Shown one piece after another: positions 15,787 to 25,335 of a stretch of 38,829 nt of DNA. Made by a program: the position numbers and the translations under genes. How positions within the stretch are numbered: position 1 is the stretch's first letter; every line of letters starts with the position of its first letter. The notes beneath the pieces are model-generated. The model saw nothing but the letters and a program-made list of their open reading frames with translations. It searched no databases and had not been told where the DNA came from. Source of the DNA: an uncultured Oscillospiraceae bacterium. GTDB taxonomy: Bacteria > Bacillota > Clostridia > Oscillospirales > Oscillospiraceae. The stretch lies in contig CAJUSE010000016.1 in NCBI GenBank assembly GCA_910588975.1, positions 1 to 38,829 on the forward strand, read 5' to 3'.

Positions 15787-16221
15787 CTTGAACTTCTTGC
15801 TCTCTATCACCGCCAGCTCGTCGCAGCGGTTGTTGAACTCATTGTCCGCATGGCCCTTGACCCAGTGGAGGTGGAGGGTGTGGATCTCGCACAGCTCCAG
15901 CAGCCGCTGCCACAGGTCAGGGTTCAGGGCGGGCTTTTTGTCCGGCTTGATCCAGCCCCGGGCCTGCCAGCCCTTGGCCCAGCCCTTCTCCAAGGCGTCG
16001 ATGACGTACTTGGAGTCGGACCAGAGCTCCACGATACAGGGCTCCTTCAGGGCCTCCAGGGCAGTGATGACCCCGGTGAGCTCCATGCGGTTGTTGGTGG
16101 TCTGCCCTTCGCCGCCGGAGAGCTCCTTCCGGAATTCCCCGTACTGGAGGATGGCCCCCCAGCCCCCGGGCCCCGGATTGCCCGAGCAGGCCCCGTCGGT
16201 ATAGATGGTGACGGTTTTCAT
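15772..16221 (-). CDS. rnhA: Ribonuclease HI with replaced C-terminal tail
   Basis: Cleaves the RNA strand of RNA-DNA hybrids; 149 residues, normal length. The start is ATG 16221 (MKTVTIYTDGACSGNPGPGG) after GGGAGGGG; the open frame upstream is GC-rich non-coding. The catalytic acidic residues are visible: Asp in YTDGACSGN, Glu in NRMELTG, Asp in WSDSKYV, and the last in HADNEFNNRCDELA. The final residues KFKQEGP are encoded by the edge of an inserted repeat, while a detached relic 3' end with a longer tail lies downstream (15546-15650). All catalytic parts are intact, so the enzyme should work. It is last in the leftward gene run from gyrA. Confidence 0.95.
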   Translation of the reverse strand: MKTVTIYTDGACSGNPGPGGWGAILQYGEFRKELSGGEGQTTNNRMELTGVITALEALKEPCIVELWSDSKYVIDALEKGWAKGWQARGWIKPDKKPALNPDLWQRLLELCEIHTLHLHWVKGHADNEFNNRCDELAVIESKKFKQEGP

Positions 16222-16309
16222 GGGTTTCCCCTCCCTTTCAACCTTCCTCCGGGGAAGGGATCTTCCGCCGCCGCTCCCGCCGGGAGGGGGCAAGACGCCG
16301 TGGCCTATT

Positions 16310-17323
16310 TTAGATGATGCTGTTGTAGGCGTCGATCATGGCGTCGTGGGCGTCCATGGCGTCATAGAGGGCGTCGAGGTAGTCCACGTTGTTGTTCACG
16401 TCCTCGGCCAGCAGGCCCATGTAGTAATAGAGCGTATCCATCTTATTGGTGTACAGCTTCAGGATCCCCTCGCCACGGCTGCCGGCCAGGGAGGGCACCT
16501 TCTCCCGCTCCTCGGTATTCTCCAGGGTGGTCTTGAGGGTGTTGTAGTGCTCGTTGAACTGGTTGAAGTAGTCCCCCAGCTTGCTCATCTCCAGCTCGGG
16601 CAGTCCCTCGGCCCCGCTGTCAATGGCGGCATTGAGCTGATCCATGATCTCCCCAAGGGCATCCTGGGCGCTGCCGATCATGCACTCGGAGTAGTAGAGC
16701 ACCAGATCGCCGCTGTTCCACAGCTGCTCCAGATACTGCTCATCCAGCTGCTCGGAGAGGGCGCTCATGGCGTCCATGAAGTCCATATAGTACAGGTCGT
16801 AGACCTCCAGGGCCGACCACAGCTCGGCGTGGAGCTCGGGGGCCTTGGCCAGATCGTCCTCGGTGAACTCGTCAAAGCGGACGTAGGAACCGATATGGTT
16901 CAGGGCGGTCATGACCTCCTCCACGCTGGTGTCCAGCTTCTTCACCAGCTCATCCACGTCGGGGTAGGCAGGCTTATCCTCCACATACCCCAGGGCCTTC
17001 TGGGCAATGTGGGTGGTGGGCGTATAGGTTTCGAGCACGTCCTTAAGGGCGGCGTAGTCGCCGCCCTCCACCAAGGCGAAGTCCTTGGTGTAATCCACGT
17101 TGCGGAAATAGACATCCAGAACGTCCTCAATGTCGTACATCTCGTTGTTCAGATCCAGATAGGTGTTGTACTTGCTGTAATCGTACCCGGTGCTCTCGTC
17201 CAGGACCTGCTCCGAGGGGGACACGCTCTCAGAGGGGTCGGGATCTCCGCCACAGCCGGTCAGCAGCAGCGCCGCACCCAGGCTCAGAGCCAGGGCACGA
17301 TTTAACAGTTTCAGTTTCTTCAT
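16310..17323 (-). CDS. DUF3829-like lipoprotein
   Basis: Predicted lipoprotein of 337 residues attached to the outer face of the membrane. The signal peptide ends in the lipobox LLLTGC with Cys24 as the lipidated residue, followed by an acidic/serine linker (DPDPSESVSPSEQ). The rest is mostly helical and acidic, with the feel of the DUF3829 family (tyrosine-rich YDYSKYNTYLDLNNEMYDIE and the helical repeat around YTPTTHIAQKALGYVEDKP). No catalytic motif is seen and the function is unknown. It lies downstream of three SHOCT-domain membrane proteins and one small membrane protein, suggesting a common envelope role. Confidence 0.8.
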   Translation of the reverse strand: MKKLKLLNRALALSLGAALLLTGCGGDPDPSESVSPSEQVLDESTGYDYSKYNTYLDLNNEMYDIEDVLDVYFRNVDYTKDFALVEGGDYAALKDVLETYTPTTHIAQKALGYVEDKPAYPDVDELVKKLDTSVEEVMTALNHIGSYVRFDEFTEDDLAKAPELHAELWSALEVYDLYYMDFMDAMSALSEQLDEQYLEQLWNSGDLVLYYSECMIGSAQDALGEIMDQLNAAIDSGAEGLPELEMSKLGDYFNQFNEHYNTLKTTLENTEEREKVPSLAGSRGEGILKLYTNKMDTLYYYMGLLAEDVNNNVDYLDALYDAMDAHDAMIDAYNSII

Positions 17324-17380
17324 GTTTTCCTTCGCTTCCTTTTCTCATTTTTTATTTCCACCGGGGGTCTCCCGGTTGGA

Positions 17381-17767
17381 TCACATATTCCAAGGGTCCT
17401 CCTGCCGGCGCTGTTCCCGCTCCACGCCGCCCTGGGCCAAGTGCAAAATGAGCTTTCCCGCAGCAGTCAAGGCCCAGAGAAAAAGGCCAATGCCGCAGCT
17501 CAAGCTCATGCTCCTGTCTCTGCTGCGCAAAGTATGCCTGTGATGAAGCGTCCAGTACCGGTCTGAGGCAGCCATGGCCCGGTCCCGGTCCTCTTTTGTG
17601 GCGGTGCCGTCGGCCGCCTTTTCCACCAGCGTAGCCCAAAGAGCGTTCTTTTCCTGCTCCGCTTGCCGGTATTCCCGCTCTGCGGGCAGCCAGAGAACCA
17701 GGCTCACCAAAAAAAGCAGCAACAAAAGAGGACCCAAGGCCCAAAAGCCTTTTTTCTCCTGGCTCAT
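17381..17767 (-). CDS. Small two-pass membrane protein, unknown function
   Basis: 128 residues, not recognised. A hydrophobic segment at about 8-27 (FWALGPLLLLLFLVSLVLWL) is followed by a charged soluble region of about 55 residues rich in Ala, Glu and Arg. A second segment lies at about 88-108 (SLSCGIGLFLWALTAAGKLI), and the tail is acidic and Gln-rich. The start ATG overlaps the stop of the upstream SHOCT gene by four bases (ATGA), a sign of translational coupling. It probably belongs with the SHOCT proteins in one membrane-associated system. Confidence 0.75.
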   Translation of the reverse strand: MSQEKKGFWALGPLLLLLFLVSLVLWLPAEREYRQAEQEKNALWATLVEKAADGTATKEDRDRAMAASDRYWTLHHRHTLRSRDRSMSLSCGIGLFLWALTAAGKLILHLAQGGVEREQRRQEDPWNM

Positions 17768-18174
17768 AATTCCTCCAGGATCTCCCGGCGCTTCTCCTGG
17801 TACTCGGCCTCGGTGATGAGGCCGGCGGTTTTCAGACTTTCCAGCTGCTCCAGACGCTTTTGGGCGTCCAGGGCCATGGAGGGGATGTGGTCGTGGCCTT
17901 CGTCAGCACTCTGGGCGGGCTTTGCGGGCTGGGCGGGCTCCTCCTCGGTGACTACGTAGCCGCCGAAGTAGTCCTTGGTGTCCTCCTCACTGCCAAAGAC
18001 AACCTTGGCGTTGATGACCGTATTGTAGATGGCGATGCCCGTCCACAGCAGACCAAAGGGGCCGAAGGTGGGGATGACCACACAGAGGCCGATGAGAATG
18101 AAAATTCCTCCCACCACAAGGCCCATCCGGGCCTGGGCCTTGCCGGGGCGATAGTGGATATTCTTCCTTGCCAT
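17764..18174 (-). CDS. SHOCT-domain membrane protein (paralogue 3)
   Basis: 136 residues. The start ATG 18174 (MARKNIHYRPGKAQ) follows GGGGGT; the 18-codon upstream extension overlaps the previous gene and is rejected. Two hydrophobic segments lie at about residues 15-50 (MGLVVGGIFILIGLCVVIPT, then FGPFGLLWTGIAIYNTVI). An acidic linker rich in Pro and Ala follows, then a C-terminal SHOCT motif (RLEQLESLKTAGLITEAEY), the short C-terminal helical hairpin thought to mediate oligomerisation. HDHIPSMALD precedes it and is shared with the paralogue at 18618-19034. Function unknown. Confidence 0.82.
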   Translation of the reverse strand: MARKNIHYRPGKAQARMGLVVGGIFILIGLCVVIPTFGPFGLLWTGIAIYNTVINAKVVFGSEEDTKDYFGGYVVTEEEPAQPAKPAQSADEGHDHIPSMALDAQKRLEQLESLKTAGLITEAEYQEKRREILEEL

Positions 18175-18178
18175 GGTC

Positions 18179-18553
18179 TTACCCCCTTTTGATCTTCCAC
18201 TTGCGGTCCTTGTACTCCTCCTCGTCAATGAGGCCGGCCGCCTTCCAGACCTCCAGCTGCTCCAGCTGGCGCTCCCGGCTCAGGCCCACGCTGGCCACAT
18301 GGCCCTCTCCCCTCTCATCGGCGGAGAAGTAGTGGCTCTCTCCCCAGTCGTCCTCCTCGTCCCAGTTGTCCAATTTGGCGGTGGGGGTCGGCGTGACCGG
18401 AGGCGTGGAGGGCTCCACCCGGCCTGTGGGGTCGGTATTGGCCCGGCCGGAGCCCAAAAGGGTGCCTACAATAGACTCATTTTTCTTATTTGCCTTTTTT
18501 ACATTGTTCACCACGGCAAATACCACAAGCACCAAAGCTAAAAGTGATTTCAT
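18179..18553 (-). CDS. SHOCT-domain membrane-anchored protein (paralogue 2)
   Basis: 124 residues with one short N-terminal hydrophobic anchor (SLLALVLVVFAVVNNV), then a Lys/Asn-rich juxtamembrane part, a Pro/Thr linker (VEPSTPPVTPTPTA) and an acidic patch (DNWDEEDDWGE). The C-terminal SHOCT motif is RQLEQLEVWKAAGLIDEEEY. GHVASVGLSRE takes the place of the HDHIPS(M/T)ALD stretch of the flanking paralogues, so the three genes clearly derive from tandem duplication. It is separated from the next gene by four bases. Function unknown; the anchor length suggests a bitopic protein with the SHOCT end in the cytoplasm. Confidence 0.8.
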   Translation of the reverse strand: MKSLLALVLVVFAVVNNVKKANKKNESIVGTLLGSGRANTDPTGRVEPSTPPVTPTPTAKLDNWDEEDDWGESHYFSADERGEGHVASVGLSRERQLEQLEVWKAAGLIDEEEYKDRKWKIKRG

Positions 18554-18617
18554 AAAAGCGCCTCCTTTGCTTCTACAAAAAGAAGACGATGCCTGTCACA
18601 AACTGCAACAGCAGGGG

Positions 18618-19034
18618 CTAACTGCCCTCGTACCGTTTCCTCCGCTCCCGGTATTCCTCCCGGTCGATGAGGCCAGCCTCCAGCAGCCGGTCCAGCTGCC
18701 GGAGCCCCTCCTCCCCATCCAAGGCCGTGGAGGGGATGTGGTCATGGGCGGCGGGCTCCCGGGGGGCGCTGTCCCCAGCGGGTGCGGGCGGGGTGTCCGC
18801 CCTGTTGGGGGTCACGGGCATTTTATCCTCCTCCCGGTCAAACCAGTGGCCTATGACCTCGAAAACCCGGTCCAGCCCCCGGGCCATTTTTCTGGCCCGG
18901 GGACCCTCCCTGTCCTTCATCACGGCCCGGAGGACCAGCAGGACCAGGCCGAGAAAGCCAAGGAGCATGGGGATCACCACATAGACAATACCATAAACAT
19001 CCATGTCAATTTCCCGGAGTAAAAATGAGAGCAT
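18618..19034 (-). CDS. SHOCT-domain membrane protein (paralogue 1)
   Basis: 138 residues. The start is ATG 19034 (MLSFLLREIDMDVYG) after AAAGGAGAGG; a second ATG at MDVYG is possible. One transmembrane segment (residues about 14-38, IVYVVIPMLLGFLGLVLLVL) is followed by a basic amphipathic region. A Pro/Ala linker comes next, then AHDHIPSTALD and the C-terminal SHOCT motif (LRQLDRLLEAGLIDREEY). It lies 46 bases downstream of gyrA in the same direction and is the first of three tandem paralogues. Function unknown. Shared HDHIPS and SHOCT parts with different membrane parts suggest subunits that assemble together (inference). Confidence 0.82.
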   Translation of the reverse strand: MLSFLLREIDMDVYGIVYVVIPMLLGFLGLVLLVLRAVMKDREGPRARKMARGLDRVFEVIGHWFDREEDKMPVTPNRADTPPAPAGDSAPREPAAHDHIPSTALDGEEGLRQLDRLLEAGLIDREEYRERRKRYEGS

Positions 19035-19080
19035 TTCCCCCTCTCCTTTCTCTCCCGGCCCTTTTCATCAGGCGAAGGGC

Positions 19081-21633
<2,553 letters not shown>

Positions 21634-21647
21634 AATTCGTCACCTCC

Positions 21648-23666
21648 TCAAATGTCAATATTCACTGCATACTGGGCGTTGCGCTCGATCCACTGCTTCC
21701 GGGGCTCCACCTCTTCGCCCATGAGGACGGTGAAGATCTGGTCGGCGGCAATGGCGTCGTCCAGGGTGATCCGGCGCAGGGTCCGTTTCTCCGGGTCCAT
21801 GGTGGTCTCCCACAGCTCGTGGGGGTCCATCTCGCCCAAGCCCTTGAAGCGGTTGATGTCCACCTTCACGTTGGGGTTACCCCCCCGCAGCTCGGCGGAG
21901 ATGGCGTCCCGCTCCTCGTCAGAGTAGGCCACCCGTACCGTCTTGCCCCTGGTCAGCTTGTAGAGGGGGGGCACGGCGGAGTAGACGTAGCCGTTGTCGA
22001 TGAGGGGGCGCATATAGCGGAAGAAGAAGGTGAGCAGCAGGGTGCGGATGTGGGCGCCGTCCACATCGGCATCGGCCATGATGATGATTTTATGATAGCG
22101 CAGCTTGGAGATATCAAACTCCTCCCCGATGCCGGCCCCCAGGGCCACGATCATGGGATAGAGCTTGTCGTTGCCGTAAATTTTGTCCGCCCGGGCCTTC
22201 TCCACGTTGAGCATCTTGCCCCACATGGACAAAATGGCCTGGAAGCGGCTGTCCCGGCCCTGGATGGCCGAGCCGCCGGCCGAGTCGCCCTCCACGATGT
22301 AAATTTCGCACAGGGAGGGGTCACGCTCGTTGCAGTCCTGGAGCTTTTCGGGCATCTGGCCACCCTCCAGCCCCGTCTTGCGGCGCACGCTCTCCCGGGC
22401 CTTCCGGGCGGCCTCCCGGGCACGGTTGGCGGTGAGGGCCTTGTCCAGGATGGCCTTGCCCACGGCGGGGTTCTCCTCCAGGTACTGGTCAAACTTCTCG
22501 GTAACAATGGCGTTGACCAGGGTGCGGATCTCGCTGTTGCCCAGCTTGGCCTTAGTCTGGCCCTCGAACTGGGCCTCGGTGAGCTTCACCGAAATGACCA
22601 CGGTGATACCCTCCCGGCAGTCCTCGCCGGAGACCTTGTCCTCGTCCTTGAGAATTTTCATCCGCTTGCCATAGGCGTTGAGCACGTTGGTGAGGGCCCG
22701 CTTGAAGCCGTCCTCGTGCATGCCGCCCTCGGGGGTGTGGACGTTGTTGGCAAAGGAGAGCATGGTCTCGTTGTAGCTGTCGTTATACTGGAAGGCGATC
22801 TCGGCAATGGCGTCGTCCTTCTGGCCGGCCATGTAAATGACGCTCTCGTGAAGGGGGGTCTTGTTGGTGTTCAGGAAGGTGACGAACTCCCGAATACCGC
22901 CGGCATAGCACATCTCGTCCCCCTGCTCCTGGCCCTCCCGCTTGTCCTGAATGGAGATACGCAGACCGGCGTTGAGGAAGGCCTCCTCCCGCAGGCGGGT
23001 GTGGAGAATGTCATAGTCGTAAACCGTGGTATCGGTGAACATCTCCGGGTCGGGCTTAAAGGTGACGATGGTGCCCGTCTTATCGGTGGTGCCGATGATG
23101 GTCATTTCCTGGGTCATGGCCCCCCGGGCAAACTTTACCTCGTAGATGTTGCCGTTTTTATGGACCTGGACCTCCATCCACTCAGAGAGGGCGTTGACCA
23201 CGCTGCCGCCCACGCCGTGGAGGCCGCCGGAGACCTTATAACCGCCGCCGCCGAACTTGCCGCCGGCATGGAGCACGGTATAGACCACCTCCAGAGCGGG
23301 CTTGCCTGTCTGGGGCTGAATGTCCACGGGGACACCCCGGCCGTCATCGGTGACCCGAATGGCATTGCCGGGCAGGATCTCCACCTCGATGTTCTTGCAG
23401 TAGCCGGCCAGGGCCTCGTCAATGGCATTGTCCACGATCTCATAGACCAGGTGGTGCAGGCCAGAGGACGAGGTGGAGCCGATGTACATACCGGGCCGCT
23501 TCCGCACGGCCTCCAGGCCCTCCAGGACCTGGATCTCCGAGCCTCCGTATTCATGCTCGGTCTGGCTGACACCGGCCCAGTCCTCTCCGTCCCGGATGTC
23601 CAGGGCGGTCAGGTCCTGGTCCTCCTCCGGGGTCAGCTGCTCTTGATTCAGCTTGTCTTCGTTCAT
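21648..23666 (-). CDS. gyrB: DNA gyrase subunit B
   Basis: ATPase subunit of gyrase, 672 residues. The start is ATG 23666 (MNEDKLNQEQLTPEED) after TAGGAGG; the 23-codon upstream extension is coded by a structured repeat and is rejected. An acidic N-terminal extension of about 48 residues precedes the GHKL ATPase motif LEGLEAVRKRPGMYIGS and VDNAIDEALAG. The transducer follows, then the TOPRIM metal-binding motifs EGDSAGGSA and DADVDGAHIR. The C terminus has FKGLGEMDPHELWETTMDP and ends NAQYAVNIDI. It forms a gyrBA operon. The region upstream holds a possible promoter and a dispersed repeat that may affect expression. Confidence 0.97.
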   Translation of the reverse strand: MNEDKLNQEQLTPEEDQDLTALDIRDGEDWAGVSQTEHEYGGSEIQVLEGLEAVRKRPGMYIGSTSSSGLHHLVYEIVDNAIDEALAGYCKNIEVEILPGNAIRVTDDGRGVPVDIQPQTGKPALEVVYTVLHAGGKFGGGGYKVSGGLHGVGGSVVNALSEWMEVQVHKNGNIYEVKFARGAMTQEMTIIGTTDKTGTIVTFKPDPEMFTDTTVYDYDILHTRLREEAFLNAGLRISIQDKREGQEQGDEMCYAGGIREFVTFLNTNKTPLHESVIYMAGQKDDAIAEIAFQYNDSYNETMLSFANNVHTPEGGMHEDGFKRALTNVLNAYGKRMKILKDEDKVSGEDCREGITVVISVKLTEAQFEGQTKAKLGNSEIRTLVNAIVTEKFDQYLEENPAVGKAILDKALTANRAREAARKARESVRRKTGLEGGQMPEKLQDCNERDPSLCEIYIVEGDSAGGSAIQGRDSRFQAILSMWGKMLNVEKARADKIYGNDKLYPMIVALGAGIGEEFDISKLRYHKIIIMADADVDGAHIRTLLLTFFFRYMRPLIDNGYVYSAVPPLYKLTRGKTVRVAYSDEERDAISAELRGGNPNVKVDINRFKGLGEMDPHELWETTMDPEKRTLRRITLDDAIAADQIFTVLMGEEVEPRKQWIERNAQYAVNIDI

Positions 23667-23675
23667 GTTGAAACC

Positions 23676-23830
23676 TCCTACGTCGTCGCATCGTCGGCAC
23701 AAACTCCATATCCCTCGCTTCGGCCTAATGGCCAAAGCTCGCTCATTTCGCTGTGCCTCCTCCCCCCCACAAAAGGTTTCACCTTTTGCGGGGGCCCCTT
23801 ATTTATGGGACCCCAAAAGGGCTTTTCACA
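23676..23830 (-). repeat. Structured dispersed repeat, copy B (gyrB 5' region)
   Basis: Read leftward it contains GGGGTCCC, a CAAAAGG/CCTTTTG hairpin clamped by GGGGG and CCCCC (23762-23793 on the plus strand), GGGGAGGAGG, AATGAGCGAGC, AGGCCGAAGCG and a terminal GCGACGACG just before the gyrB ribosome site. The order and spacing match copy A at 15651-15786 although the sequences have diverged. If transcribed it would be a structured 5' leader of gyrB. Confidence 0.6.
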
Positions 23831-23843
23831 AAGTTTTTTGTAT

Positions 23844-23871
23844 TTTTTACGGAGCACAGAAAAACTGTCAA
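23844..23871 (-). promoter_or_regulatory. Possible gyrBA promoter
   Basis: On the minus strand a perfect TTGACA (23866-23871) is followed after 16 bases by TAAAAA (23844-23849). The -35 overlaps a 10-bp inverted repeat (AGAAAAACTG at 23858, CAGTTTTTCT ending at 23884) that might instead end the recF-remB transcript. Confidence 0.4.
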
Positions 23872-23928
23872 AGGCAGTTTTTCTCTACCTCGCCGAACCC
23901 TACTAATTTATTTTTGATACATCGGCCC

Positions 23929-24192
23929 CTACTCCACCCAGCCGCTCTCCATTCGGCCCTTCAGGGTAGCCGAGGAGGGCTGGCACAGGTAGATCATGGG
24001 CTCGTCCCCCCAGTGCTGGCACAGGACGAAGGACCGGGGCAGATCCTCGGTGGCCAGGACCACCCTCCCCTCCCGCTCCGCCTTTTCCAGAAAGGAGCGG
24101 GTGCGGCGGGACCAGGAGGCGTTGTCCAAATCGAAAATACCGATGACCGCCTCATGGGGCACCACCACCGATTGACCCAGATGGAGATACAT
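23929..24192 (-). CDS. remB: RemB-like DUF370 regulatory protein (YaaB)
   Basis: 87-residue member of the RemA/RemB family (DUF370), small proteins found beside recF and gyrB in Bacillus and other Firmicutes. RemA is a DNA-binding activator of matrix and osmoprotection genes, while the role of RemB is less clear. The start is ATG 24192 (MYLHLGQSVVVPHEAVIGIF) after GGAGGAGGGG. FDLDNASWSRRTRSFLEKAEREGRV and SFVLC are typical of this group. Position between recF and gyrB supports the call. Here two membrane protein genes have been placed between recF and remB. Confidence 0.9.
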   Translation of the reverse strand: MYLHLGQSVVVPHEAVIGIFDLDNASWSRRTRSFLEKAEREGRVVLATEDLPRSFVLCQHWGDEPMIYLCQPSSATLKGRMESGWVE

Positions 24193-24193
24193 C

Positions 24194-25030
24194 CTACCCC
24201 TCCTCCAAAACCCCGTCGGGCGGGGCATACCGCCAGGCGGCAAGGATACCATAGAAAATCAAAACCCAAGTTTCCGCCAGCAAGCTGACAAGGGAGCCCG
24301 TCAGATTGCAGACATTGGAAATGAAATGACTTCTCATTTGAAAGGACAGTTGAGCCAGCAGAATAGAGATCAGCGACATTCCCACAGACACTGGGACCAC
24401 AAATTTTATCTGGGGTCCTATGGTTTGGGGCCACTTTTGAAAGCCCTCTTTCAAACCAAAGCCAACCGCTCGCCAGAAGCCCTGCTCCGGGGTGCGGAGA
24501 TAGGCCGTCTTGATTGACAGGGATAAAAGCATGAAAAGCACCAGATTAAGAAGGGTCAGAGCCACATTCCAGTAGCTTTGATAGGAATAGAGCCGATAAA
24601 CAGTATCTGCATCCACAGTGTGAGTGACAATAGCAAAGAGAACCTGTTTCCCTATGCGCCAAATTACGGGAAAAACACCCATCCAGACCGCCCAGCTTAT
24701 GTACCACCGGCCCTCCTTGAAGATGGTCCAGGGCATTTTTTCTGTTCGGCCCTCGCCCCGCCCCAGGCACAGGCGAAAGGCCCCCAAATTCAGCAGGGTG
24801 GATATCATTGCTGTGATGAAAAGCAGAGGAATACTCAAAAGAAACAGGATACCCACCGTCCCATCAGGATCCACAGCCCCTGTCTGCTCCAAGCCATAGA
24901 ACAGGGCCATTAAAATTCTGCCTGGAATGGCGTTTTTCACAAGTCTCACTGCCAAAAGTGTCCCAAAAACAGGGAAAAGCAGGGTTGGAAATTCCCTTGC
25001 TGCCTGTTGCAGGATCAATTTGTCCTTCAT
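24194..25030 (-). CDS. Polytopic membrane protein, unknown function
   Basis: 278 residues with about six hydrophobic segments (for example ILFLLSIPLLFITAMISTLL, ALTLLNLVLFMLLSLSI, IKFVVPVSVGMSLISILLA and LVSLLAETWVLIFYGILAAW). No family was recognised. The start is taken as ATG 25030 (MKDKLILQQAAREFP), seven bases after GAGGGG; an alternative ATG at 25045 overlaps the previous stop as ATGA. A central soluble loop holds FKEGRWYISWAVWMG. The stop is one base before the remB start, so the genes are tightly coupled. GC content looks lower than in the neighbours, which may indicate a later arrival. Confidence 0.75.
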   Translation of the reverse strand: MKDKLILQQAAREFPTLLFPVFGTLLAVRLVKNAIPGRILMALFYGLEQTGAVDPDGTVGILFLLSIPLLFITAMISTLLNLGAFRLCLGRGEGRTEKMPWTIFKEGRWYISWAVWMGVFPVIWRIGKQVLFAIVTHTVDADTVYRLYSYQSYWNVALTLLNLVLFMLLSLSIKTAYLRTPEQGFWRAVGFGLKEGFQKWPQTIGPQIKFVVPVSVGMSLISILLAQLSFQMRSHFISNVCNLTGSLVSLLAETWVLIFYGILAAWRYAPPDGVLEEG

Positions 25031-25041
25031 AGCTTCACCCC

Positions 25042-25323
25042 TCATTTGACCCTGGGGGTCCACAGCCGTTTCCAGAGCTTGTAGCCAAGAATACAGCCGC
25101 ACAGGATGCCCAGGGCGGGCAGGCCGGGGAAAAAGAGCAGGGTCTCCAGGGGGACTCCCGCCCCCCACTCATGGCTGCGGTAGAGTACCCCAAGCAAGGC
25201 CAGGGCCAGGGTGAGCCCGGGCGGGAGCCACCGCCACCAGCGGTGTTTGGGCAGCCGGCAGCACAGGTACTCTGCCAGAATGGCCACCGCCATGGGGGCG
25301 CCAAAAAAGAGTAAAAATATCAC
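25042..25323 (-). CDS. Small three-pass membrane protein, unknown function
   Basis: 93 residues with three hydrophobic segments (IFLLFFGAPMAVAILAEYL; LPPGLTLALALLGVLY; LLFFPGLPALGILCGCILGY) and a basic C-terminal tail (KLWKRLWTPRVK). No family recognised. The start ATG 25323 lies 12 bases after the recF stop; GGAGACAGGTG upstream can serve as ribosome site. It sits between recF and another membrane protein gene in the same direction. Neither is part of the usual recF-remB-gyrB arrangement. Confidence 0.72.
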   Translation of the reverse strand: MIFLLFFGAPMAVAILAEYLCCRLPKHRWWRWLPPGLTLALALLGVLYRSHEWGAGVPLETLLFFPGLPALGILCGCILGYKLWKRLWTPRVK

Positions 25324-25335
25324 CTGTCTCCTCCG

